In this document: positions 56,516 to 64,000 of the stretch, in pieces | Layout of the letters: each line of letters begins with the position of its first letter | Position numbering within the stretch: the stretch's first letter is position 1 | Origin: Powellomyces hirtus | Lineage: Eukaryota; Chytridiomycota; Chytridiomycetes; Spizellomycetales; Powellomycetaceae | Length of the DNA: 64,000 bases | Direction of reading: 5' to 3' | Assembly (NCBI GenBank): GCA_025526995.1 | Contig: JAHLKG010000034.1 | Coordinates: 1-64,000, forward strand | The notes under the pieces: model-generated | The model's database searches: none | Told to the model about the DNA's origin: nothing | The model's input: the letters and a program-made list of their open reading frames with translations, nothing else | Made by a program: the position numbers and the translations under genes

Positions 56516-56529
56516 CAGGGCTCATAACC
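56516..56529 (-). other. Copia-2 primer-binding site (half-tRNA type)
   Basis: The plus strand is CAGGGCTCATAACC, the initiator tRNA-Met anticodon arm, directly inside the 5' LTR. Same as copia-1 and the mirror of copia-3. Confidence 0.75.
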
Positions 56530-56900
56530 TATTAGAGATATCGGCGTTTCCAGTACTTTATCGGAAATGCAGAGAATTGGCCGAATTCGATGTGGCCTCC
56601 AGTATACTTTGTAAAGGGGGGTTACAGAGCTCTTCTGTGATGCAGATGACGGTGTAGCGTTGTCAGTTGCACGGAGATGTAATGTATGTGAAGGTAATTT
56701 TATGTCTTAAAGTCTTATTGGTAATGTCTCGCTACAAGCGTTCTAATCTACTTTTTTTTTCTCCAATCACGTGATCACACGTGATCCAATTCAGCTCTTA
56801 GCGTTACCGGTATGGTGGTCACGCGTTCTAGTCGGAGAATCCAAGTAAGGATCTAATGTAAGGGCCAGACGTTGAGTACGCAAATCTCAACATTCCAATA
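56530..56900 (-). repeat. Copia-2 5' LTR
   Basis: 371 bp, ending in ACCAG target copy 56901-56905. Contains the inverted motif ATCACGTGATCACACGTGAT. Confidence 0.92.
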
Positions 56901-56927
56901 ACCAGCACAACGGGGCTCCTTCCTCAC

Positions 56928-57079
56928 CTGCAGATAACACATCTGCGTGCGGCGTCGTCAGGTGTCACCCAAATGTACTTCAAACACCAGAAGCACAGCA
57001 GGTGCCCGCAGTCCCCACAGAATTCGGCATCTCGAAAAAGACAAACGGGACACTTCGGAGCTCGACCGTTTTGTGGCAT
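56928..57079 (-). CDS. RING gene inside copia-3, exon 1
   Basis: ATG at 57079 gives MPQNGRAPK, then a RING (CPVC, CGDCGHLLCFWC, CVIC) ending at a GTGAGG donor (56927). Homologous to exon 1 at 35810-35946, including intron position and phase. Spliced to 44778-45009 it would give 127 residues with one internal stop. The likely role is an E3-like RING protein; the target is unknown. It starts 25 bp from the copia-3 3' LTR and runs antisense to the element. Confidence 0.8.
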
Positions 57080-57103
57080 GTTTGGTCTCCAAAGTCGGGG
57101 GAG

Positions 57104-57360
57104 TGTTGAGATTGGACTTTTGAGATAAACCTGTCAAATCGACAGCGCTCCAAGACTCCACATGACCCCCGCTGTGCAATGGTGCTTCATCTGACCGCGT
57201 ATGCTTAGATAGCTTGCACAGCCACCTTTCTTCTTCTTAGTGTAGATCTCTTTCACCCATCGTTTACACCTAACAACAACACAATCATCCCATTGTCATT
57301 AAGAGTGTCGAGCTAGCTTTCCTCTAATGCACTACACCTCAACCGGACCTACGCACAACA
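57104..57360 (+). repeat. Copia-3 3' LTR
   Basis: 257 bp, TGTTGAGATTGG to ACGCACAACA, preceded by polypurine tract AAAGTCGGGGGAG and followed by GCACG. The mismatch with the sequence to its left shows it is not a solo LTR: the GCACG partner is at 40122. Confidence 0.92.
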
Positions 57361-57371
57361 GCACGCACCAG

Positions 57372-58606
57372 TTTGATGGCACCATATCGACAGACGGCAA
57401 AGGCATATCTGTCATGCTCAAATCACCTCTCGCATCCAAAGCCGGCAGAGGTGGCCCAAAAAAAAGGATGACTAAGGCGATGAGGAAAACCAAGCTGAGA
57501 CGGATGTACATCGATCATCCCGCAAATCTTACTCGCCTTCAACAAGTTGATGCCGCTGCATCAAGGCGCCGGATCATCTTGATTGACCCCAACAAGCGCG
57601 ATCTTCTGTTCATGAAGGAGTTGCATCAACCCGGCGTTCAGGGTGCCAACGCTTGGAGGACTATGCGGTACACATCATCCCAGCGAGCGAATGACACGAG
57701 GGAAAGAAGGACGCGTTGCCACCAGCTGTTTCTCAGATCAAAGCCTGCTCCATATCCACCAGGCTTGGTGGGGCCGCGCCAACGGATTGAGGACATCGAA
57801 CGAGAATCCCCTTCGCACGCCACTATGAATGTGAACAGCTTTCGAGATTGGCTTACATGGCGAGCAGACGTTGATCCCCTTCTCTCAGAATTCTATGCTG
57901 GCAGTATGTGGCCTGATGTCACAGGACCAAACATCGACGACTTCAAGATCTTGTCGATGTTGTCAATGTCTGTCGACTAATGACTGTCTCCGCACCTCTA
58001 GCATCCCTCCGTAAAAGCGAAAACTGGTCACTTATGAAGCTCAATGCATTTTGGCTTCGTCAGCGGTCTGAAGACTTGCTGATTCAGCGCATGCGGGCAT
58101 ACTTTAGCCCCAAGCTCATGGTCGTGTTGGGTGACTGGCAAAGTGAGTCATGTGCCAGGCACAAGAAGTTTCACGCTCCGACAAAGGTTGCAGGTTTCCA
58201 AAAGCTTTTCAACAAGCACCACATACCTTGCTTCCTCATCGATGAGTTCAGAACTTCTTCCTTTTGCCCTCTTTGCCACAATCGCCTTTCCAGGAACGTC
58301 CTGCCAAAGCGCCCCTCTGCACGGCCGTGGCGGGAGCACATTCTTGAAGAAGTCCATGGTTTGTTGAGTTGTGTGTGTCAGCGCAAGTCTTTTGGTGTAC
58401 TTGGGTGACTAAACTCTCTCTTTCAGCTTGGTTGCGCAGAATGCGCGTCTCCGGCGTGGCCGCCAAGTCCTCGAACAGGGTTGCCATACCTGTACTGGAA
58501 CCGAGACATGGCAAGCGTCAGGAACTTTGATCTCATTGTCCGTTCCATGATTGACGGGAATGACAGGCCAGCCCATCTGAGTAGATCTGAGTCTGAGTCT
58601 GAGTAA
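57372..58606 (+). CDS. Fanzor (eukaryotic TnpB-like nuclease), 3' exons with RuvC and zinc finger
   Basis: Exons 57372-57903, 58002-58372 and 58427-58606, with introns of 98 nt (GTATGT to CTCTAG) and 54 nt (GTGTGT to TTTCAG). They read FDGTISTDGKGISVML, RuvC-I IILIDPNKRD (Asp at 57585-57587), a helical segment (SFRDWLTWRADVD; joined FYAGTSLRKSENWS), VVLGDW, then IDEFRTSSFCPLC (about 58240-58280), the second half of a four-Cys zinc finger (LGCAEC) and RuvC-III YWNRDMASVRN. Asp, then Thr-Ser before a C4 finger, then Arg-Asp, with 189 residues between the first Asp and Thr, is the signature described for Fanzor/TnpB proteins. These are RNA-guided DNA endonucleases spread by transposons. All key acidic residues are present. 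Confidence 0.85.
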
Positions 58607-58630
58607 ATAGTTATAGTTATTCCCCCCCCC

Positions 58631-58686
58631 TTGTCCTGGCCAGTTGACGCTGGCCTGGCCGCACGGCACTTACGTCCCCGGGACAA
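58631..58686 (+). ncRNA. Candidate structured RNA at the Fanzor 3' end
   Basis: Nested inverted repeats: outer TTGTCC (58631-58636) with GGACAA (58681-58686), inner GGCCAG (58638-58643) with CTGGCC (58650-58655) around TTGACG. It starts 24 nt after the Fanzor stop, where guide RNAs of TnpB/Fanzor genes are usually encoded. The structure is seen; the function is inference. Confidence 0.3.
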
Positions 58687-59131
58687 ACGGTGCAGGGGCC
58701 TGAAAACCCTTGCATTCTTGTATCAACGTGTGTAAATACCTCTCTTGGGGTTGTCCTTCAATTCGCTTGTGCAGACCACATTGATGGAAGCTTTGGGTTC
58801 TTTCGCTGGAAGACTGCAATACTTCAAGAATCTTCAATGCCAAGAAGCCATTTCAATTCCAACTTCAATTATACCCAATGCAATTAACATCGCTAGCGTA
58901 GGGAAAGCTTTCTCGCCTCTCCACGGGGAATTCTTCCGAAGATTTTTTGTGGATCTCCATTACAATGTCCCCTAAGACTCTAAGATTACATGAATTGACT
59001 GCTTCGCATTTGAGTGGGGACGGGCTGGATATTCTGGTGATCGTGTGTCAGGGCTGGACTTCTGCAAACCGTAGATATTCACCCCTCTTGTTTGACGCGT
59101 CCTACAGTTTATCTCGTTGTCGAGCCTCTTC
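58687..59131. other. No gene recognised
   Basis: Only short overlapping frames on both strands, none with a domain. Probably the 3' flank of the Fanzor gene and of the convergent chitin deacetylase gene. Confidence 0.5.
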
Positions 59132-60330
59132 CTACGAGAGATCTCTGTACGGAGGGATTCCGGTACATTGGCCAACCGGCTTCGGCTTCATTTCCAATTC
59201 GCCAGTCTTCATCCTCGCTATTACGCGAGTTGCAATCTGAACCTCGTATGCAAACGCTGCTCGCATGGCACGGAGTGTGATGAATGAAGATTGCAGAGCA
59301 CATGAGTCGCCAATGATCGTACTCACCATCATGTTGCAATGATATGACTATGCAGATTTGAGCGTGAAGTTCACAGACGTTAGCCTCATGCCCATAGCGT
59401 AGTGTAAATCATCTACGTACATCCACGTTGTTCAGGGAAGTACTCTTTCACAATCTTGGTGACGACTTCATCCTGTAAATTGCCATCGGTAGCGGCCCAG
59501 TCGCGTGTATCTCTCATCGGATCTGTTGTCCACATGACATTTCGGTAGCCAAGAGCGCTCATGATGGCCCTCACTCTATCGTCCACGTCCCCTGTGGGCA
59601 TCAAGTAATGATTCATGAGGGGGAACGGCTCATATTGACAAGACTAACAAGAAACCGATCTCTGCGTACCGTATGGCGGACGGATGAGCGTAGGCACCGC
59701 GCCAGTCACTTTGTAGATCATTGCCTAAGAGTTACAGCCGTTGAGTATCCCCATCTCATGTGTGATCTGAGTACCACCGCCATCACAACCCCCGTCGTAT
59801 ACAACAACCGCCGCCGCACAATGTTCATCCTCTATCGCGGTTAACCAGTGTTTCTCTTTGTAACGCACCTCGGTGTATTTGATCTGCGCAACGATCTCGA
59901 CATTGGTCATTGTAGTCAAAGGATGATGCGTCCATGTACTTTCCAGAAGGAAGGGCATGTGTCAATACGACCTGCCTAAATACCACATACGCCATATGCC
60001 CGCATCATCGGATTCTACAGCAAGTAAACTCACTGGCTTGCGACCTCATGCCCCTCATCGAATGCAGCCTTCAGAACTTTCTGCCCGCTTTCCGCCAGAG
60101 CATTGATTCCAACTCGAAAATGTGTGCATTTGATCCCTTGCTCTTTCAATGCAGCTACCAATGCCGTGGAATCATCAATGCCATGAAAGGAACTAGGGCC
60201 GTCGTCGTAGGTTAAGCCCCAGTCTCCTGTGTCAGCGAATGAGAACGTGGTCTGGTCATTCATTCTATGCTCATTCGAATGCAATAGGTAAGTGATCAAG
60301 GATACCATAGGTAGGGGACTCAAATACATC
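59132..60330 (-). CDS. Chitin deacetylase-like CE4 polysaccharide deacetylase (NodB domain), multi-exon
   Basis: Read leftward the exons give GDWGLTYDDGPSSF (motif 1, both Asp), FRVGINALAE, then after a spliced junction SHTWTHHPLTTMTN (metal-binding His motif, with one extra His), IYKVTGAVPTLIRPPYG joined across a short intron to DVDDRVRAIMSALGYRN (motif 3, catalytic Arg kept), WTTDPMRDTRDW, ISLQHD and the C-terminal PKPVGQCTGIPPYRDLS (stop 59134-59132). Removes acetyl groups from chitin, making chitosan in the cell wall. All core catalytic motifs are present and at least four short introns are visible. The N-terminal exons, signal peptide and any GPI signal were not resolved; they should lie between 60330 and about 60960. 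Confidence 0.85.
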
Positions 60331-61484
60331 TGCCTTGAAATGGGGAGTATCCTGCTCTCTGAATCGATTGTCTGAAACGAATGTTAAGTTCTCAGCTTTT
60401 GCAGCATTCCCTTCAGGTATTGCGCACCGATTGGCCAATACGCCGTTTCCTTTGCTGCGCAAAGGCGAGCATCAATACAAACAATTCAAGTGGGCGGGAT
60501 TGTAGATATCAAATACGCACGATCATTATGGTATGCAGTGCCTTCAGCCTGTAATGACTCAATGAGCAACATGTCCCCAGACGAGACGTCAGAGTGGGAA
60601 GGCTCACGGGATTGGTATGATCGGACACTAGAAGATTCAGCAACGATTGTGGAACCATGCTTTCGACGTATTCCATTGCACTGTAAATGCAACCGTCAGT
60701 GGGAACTTCTGCGTAGCAACTGCGGTTGCGCTTGGGATGACACACTTTGTGACGAGCGGGTCATTCAGCTGTTTGTACGTGAATGGGTGATTTGCTGGCC
60801 CATTGGGTTGCGGCCACTCTTTTGGAGAATCCTCCTTTCAGTTCATGAAGCCGTGCGCTTGTTCCTGTCTCTCCTCTGCAACCAGAACCATTACCTGCTG
60901 GCATGGGCGGCGGCATGAGTAGCTTCACCTCCGCCACCGAGTCGGCTGTTTTATTCCACATCTTAGATCAGGTAACGTGAAAGCAAAGTTATTGGAAGTC
61001 TTGCTCGGCGATCTGTCTTTGGTTTCAGCTACAGACTCTTTTGACAGGAAGGGAGACGCGTTAAATTCACAACGCGACTGACTGCGCCACCTCTGCTCAA
61101 AAAATGTTCTGCCGAAGCGGTCATCCGGTGGTCATGCCATCCGTGATCGAATTCGGGACCTCTTCGACACCGGGAATGATCAATGGATCATTCCGCTACC
61201 TAATCCGGAGTTCCGCATCCCAAGACTCATACACGATGGGTAAGGAGGGCCGGCGATCGCAATTACGTTACCATGTTGCCGCATGGTTTAGGCTTCTGCA
61301 ACGTCATTTGGTGTTGACTGACATCGAAACCGTCACTTTCAGTGCCCACATAACAAAAAGCAAAGAGAACATTGTGATCAATGATATCTATGTAAAGTCC
61401 AAAACACATATACAGTCTATATTTGAGGGCAAGAAAAAGAAAGCTATGATACAGAACAGTCGATCATGTCTTCTAGATCCTCAA
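60331..61484. other. Probable N-terminal exons and promoter of the CE4 gene, plus intergenic DNA
   Basis: Minus-strand frames at 60271-60462 and 60761-60961 (starting MWNKTADSVAEVKLL) could be upstream exons, but I recognise no conserved motif. 60962-61484 shows nothing supported. Confidence 0.4.
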
Positions 61485-62543
61485 TCAAGTGTACGAATAC
61501 GAGTGCACTATCGGCCGCGCCAGCCCTTGGGGGAAATAGGCCGGTGATGAAGAGGAGGTGGAGGGAAGGGTTGGGAGCAGATGGTATACGGGGGTGCTTC
61601 TGGCAGACGGGTACGCAGGGGTCAAGTGCTCTAGATTGCACGCCGGGTGCCCATACATGTTGCCGGCGTATAGATATGGGTATGTGAGGGTGATGTCTGA
61701 CTGTGTGGATGTAACGGGGCCGCCCGTCCAGGTCGTGCGGCGGGTATCGGTGTTGCGTGGGTGGCGGGGTATCTTTCTTCGAGGTTCTTGCTCGAAGGCC
61801 TCTTGCAGTCCCACCTTGCGTTTGCGGTAGTAGCCGGGAAGAGGTTGCTGCTGCATCGGCTGCGGTGGCAGTGAGAGCGGCGGCGAGTATCGCTGCGACA
61901 CGGGGTATCCTCTGGCAGGGGATTCCTCGAGCCCCGCACCCATTTGCTGCGCCCATGAGGTGCAGGACCGCACCCATGACCGGTATTCTTGCTCCGTAAC
62001 GTGAAGCTTGAAGTCTATCTTGGACAGAAACTCTGATTCCATCCTGTTGATGTCGGGCAAGGCAAAGCCAGTCAGCTCCGACCATGTCTTGTTGGTGAAT
62101 CGGTTGTCGTCCGTGATCTTCTGCGCGAGGATGACGGCTGCCGTCACCAGACGAGCCTCAGCGACTGCCTCTGGCGAATCGAAGGCTGAAGTAGCAGAGT
62201 TGAATTGTGATAGAGAGGCGACTTTTGTGGCTTGTCGCAGACGAATGATGTAGAGGAGTGAGAGGAAGAGTATTGTGCTGGTGACGCCCGACATACGAAC
62301 CACCCGACTAACGAACGCCAAGAATGATGGGTGGGCCTGGCCGTTGTTGGCTGGTCGGTTCGGCCAAGTACGATGGACGACGAAGCATATGAACTTGGCG
62401 ACCCGCTGAGGCTTCGGGTTGGCAGTGGAGAGAATCGGAGAAGGGCTTCGCATTGGCAGCACTCTCCGAGAGCACTGTTGATGGTGGGTCATTGGTTTTA
62501 CTGAGGCGGAGGGAAGCACTGTGCTTCCAGACCATATGGCCAT
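61485..62543 (-). CDS. Pho80/Pcl-type cyclin
   Basis: 352-codon uninterrupted frame from ATG 62543. Residues about 75-180 are a cyclin box of the Pho80 group: FLAFVSRVVRMSGVTSTILF, SLLYIIRLRQ, ARLVTAAVILAQKITDD, FTNKTWSELTGFALPDINRM, EFLSKIDFKLHVTEQEYRSW. Such cyclins activate Pho85-like kinases that control phosphate, glycogen and cell-cycle responses. The C-terminal half is low-complexity (Pro/Gln/Ser/Tyr-rich, QPMQQQPLPGYYRKRK) and probably disordered. The first 60 residues are basic and Ser-rich without a domain, so a later Met could be used. Absence of introns is slightly unusual for this genome. Confidence 0.9.
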   Translation of the reverse strand: MAIWSGSTVLPSASVKPMTHHQQCSRRVLPMRSPSPILSTANPKPQRVAKFICFVVHRTWPNRPANNGQAHPSFLAFVSRVVRMSGVTSTILFLSLLYIIRLRQATKVASLSQFNSATSAFDSPEAVAEARLVTAAVILAQKITDDNRFTNKTWSELTGFALPDINRMESEFLSKIDFKLHVTEQEYRSWVRSCTSWAQQMGAGLEESPARGYPVSQRYSPPLSLPPQPMQQQPLPGYYRKRKVGLQEAFEQEPRRKIPRHPRNTDTRRTTWTGGPVTSTQSDITLTYPYLYAGNMYGHPACNLEHLTPAYPSARSTPVYHLLPTLPSTSSSSPAYFPQGLARPIVHSYSYT

Positions 62544-64000
62544 TGTAGAGAGAAGGACGTTGGCGAGAGAAGGGATGTATTGTATATGTCGTCGGATTCG
62601 GACATTGGCGTGGGAAAGGAATACTCGGCTTTGTATAAAACCTGTTCGCGCACACAGCCAGCTTGCTGCTGAGGTTTGCCAGATGTGACGATGGTGGCCG
62701 GGTGTGAAAGGCGCCGGTCATTTTTGCTCACGAATGATAATTTTCCCTTTTGCCAGAGGAACCGTGTTGTGTATGTGTGTGTGTGTGTTGTGAGGGGTGG
62801 GCTTCGGCGGCTTCAACGAAAAGGAGTAGAGAGCCATAGCATGGTGGAATATCTGATCCTTCTCCCCCTTCGTCCGCGCGCTCGGCGCGCGTGCAAAAAG
62901 CGTTCAGATTCACACAACCTGCCGCGCGCAAAGTGTCCATGGTTGCCCAAGCAGCGGATCTCGCGCAAACGGGGAACTCGCGTCCGTGGGGTTCATGGGC
63001 CAGTCAGAAAAAAATGTTCATGAATCATGAATGGGGTTGTTTAGGTCGTGGCAAGTGGGAGTCGGACCCGGCAAGAAACGAAAAAAAGTCTCGGATCAAA
63101 CAATGCCCAGTAGTGTGTTCAAAACTCCAAACAGACGGACGTCAAACGGCACTCCGCGAAAAAATGTCTTCGCGACGTGTCCACTGTTCACACCCCCCTC
63201 TCATCTCGAGTCTCACGTCCTCAACCCATGCGGAATGGTCCCCTTTCTCGTGCCAGTCGAAGCAAAAGCAAAGCCGTTGAGACATGACGCCTGACCGACA
63301 GAACATGTCAAAATTTCTAACACACAATTGGTGTTTGACCATTTTTCTTGGAAACTAACCCCAGGCTAGCGCGCGATCCACACAAAAAATTTATCGATAA
63401 AACGCGGAGCTACCTCGGTGTCACCGCCCCGCCGTCACCGTCACTTGTCGGACTCGCCGGATGCTGGATGGTGCACCCATATTTTGAGTTGGGATTCAAC
63501 TTTGACGCCCAGAAAAAGAAAAAGGAAAATAAATGCTTGATCGCGATCCCTGGCCTTTCCTTTCATGGAAGGCGAAAACAAAAAGGTGCAAACATTTCCG
63601 TGGCAGCGACGCGGCATGGTGGCACCCAAGTCGACCCTGGGCTTGTCAGCTACTAGCGAACAAAAGCAATGCCTGCCGCCCACTAGCACTCAGCCAAGGC
63701 AATCAAGTAAGGGGGCGGACGCACTATATTTACCGCTTTTGCCAAACAACATGAGTGGACCATATGTCTCTACTGACCAGATAAGAGCCGGAACGCACAC
63801 GCGCGCTAAAGGTGTTACTCCAAAAGAATCCGCGTATGCGTTCATGGCTCACTGGCCCTGACTCCTGATGGGATTGGCTGGATCATCTCTGGATTGGCCC
63901 TTGGATCGAGGCGATCGTTTGTGCACCACCCATCCATGACAGAAAGATGACAGAAAGTGCTCACCATGTCGAACAGTAGCAGAGCGTGCCCGGACACTCT
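62544..64000. other. 5' region of the cyclin gene and intergenic DNA
   Basis: Contains a short (TG)n run at 62768-62790 and GTATAAAAC at about 62633 (plus strand reading TTGTATAAAACC). A TATA-like GACGCACTATATTTACCGC occurs at about 63720. No gene with recognisable coding character was found. Confidence 0.5.

Larger units (their letters stand above)
45045..56900 (-). mobile_element. Copia-2: Ty1/Copia element with chromodomain, nested in copia-3
   Basis: 371-bp LTRs at 45045-45415 (3') and 56530-56900 (5') are flanked by ACCAG (45040-45044 and 56901-56905). The polypurine-like ACAGGGGGTG lies next to the 3' LTR and a half-tRNA primer-binding site next to the 5' LTR. The gag-pol frame is nearly intact but interrupted near the gag start by Gypsy B2. 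Without B2 the element is about 5.65 kb. I count about seven LTR differences. The insertion point is inside the 57-nt intron of the antisense RING gene of copia-3. Confidence 0.94.
40127..57360 (+). mobile_element. Copia-3: Ty1/Copia element with chromodomain and antisense RING gene
   Basis: 257-bp LTRs at 40127-40383 and 57104-57360 (TGTTGAG to CACAACA) are flanked by GCACG (40122-40126 and 57361-57365). The order is half-tRNA primer-binding site, gag-protease, integrase-chromodomain-RT-RNase H, antisense two-RING gene, polypurine tract AAAGTCGGGGGAG (57091-57103). Removing the nested copia-2 gives an element of about 5.4 kb. I count about 11 differences between its LTRs, the most of any element here, so it is the oldest insertion. 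It lies in the Fanzor intron in the same orientation as the gene. Confidence 0.93.
40085..57371 (+). other. Fanzor intron enlarged from 48 nt to 17.3 kb by nested retrotransposons
   Basis: The donor is GTTTGA at 40085 and the acceptor CACCAG ends at 57371. Removing copia-3 and one GCACG copy leaves a 48-nt intron with an in-frame TGA (40088-40090). Splicing gives VYQ-FDGT, matching the family's usual wording before its TDG motif. Whether a 17-kb intron can be spliced in such a fungus is doubtful. Confidence 0.75.

Noticed and set aside
57104..57360. Solo LTR of copia-3
   Set aside because: Its right flank GCACG matches the left flank of the LTR at 40127, and a polypurine tract precedes it, so it is the 3' LTR of the same element.
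57327..57371. Start of the Fanzor protein at the ATG in the LTR
   Set aside because: These codons come from the copia-3 LTR. The exon begins at 57372 after CACCAG.
59413..59616. Loss of the catalytic Arg motif in the chitin deacetylase (frame reads HYLMPTGDVDD)
   Set aside because: That reading runs through an intron. Splicing GTACGC to CCCACAG joins LIRPPYG to DVDDRV, so the motif is intact.
62676..63861. Open frames in the last kilobase
   Set aside because: Short, overlapping on both strands, biased composition, no start/stop or splice context or domain.

Overview
This window looks like basidiomycete (probably Agaricomycete) nuclear DNA. The intact host genes are split by short GT-AG introns (about 48-98 nt). 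They include a MutS-family MSH3, an LC8 dynein light chain, a CE4 chitin deacetylase-like gene and a Pho80-type cyclin. Between and inside them lie several LTR retrotransposon families. No rRNA, tRNA or CRISPR array was seen.

Layout. 1-20124: head-to-tail array of a Ty3/Gypsy chromovirus (family A). The 4,760-bp units share single 279-bp LTRs and lack most of gag. The array sits in the gag of an antisense Ty1/Copia element (copia-1, 20125-27446), which also contains a complete Gypsy element of a second family (B1, 20576-26807, TSD CACAT). 28260-32886: MSH3 (-). 33844-34518: orphan gene. 35177-35437: LC8 (-). 35810-36248: small two-RING pseudogene. 36618-37514: orphan ORF (-). 38697-58606: a Fanzor-type (eukaryotic TnpB-like, RNA-guided nuclease family) gene whose 48-nt intron now holds 17.2 kb of nested retrotransposons. 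59132-60330: chitin deacetylase core (-). 61485-62543: Pho80-type cyclin (-).

The nest in the Fanzor intron can be resolved base by base. Copia-3 (+, 40127-57360, TSD GCACG) contains copia-2 (-, 45045-56900, TSD ACCAG), which contains Gypsy B2 (-, 50091-56295, TSD ATCGA). My by-eye LTR difference counts (about 11/257, 7/371, 6/413) fall in the same order as the nesting. Copia-3 also carries, antisense and just downstream of pol, a spliced two-RING gene homologous to the free copy at 35810-36248. Copia-2 landed in the intron of that passenger gene.

Other points. Both Copia families encode a chromodomain at the C-terminus of integrase, in the middle of Pol. Both appear to prime from the anticodon half of initiator tRNA-Met, whereas Gypsy B has a normal 3'-end PBS. 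Broken reading frames are repeatedly caused by Arg (CGA) to TGA changes, as expected for CpG cytosine deamination. All calls come from reading the sequence; no database search was run.
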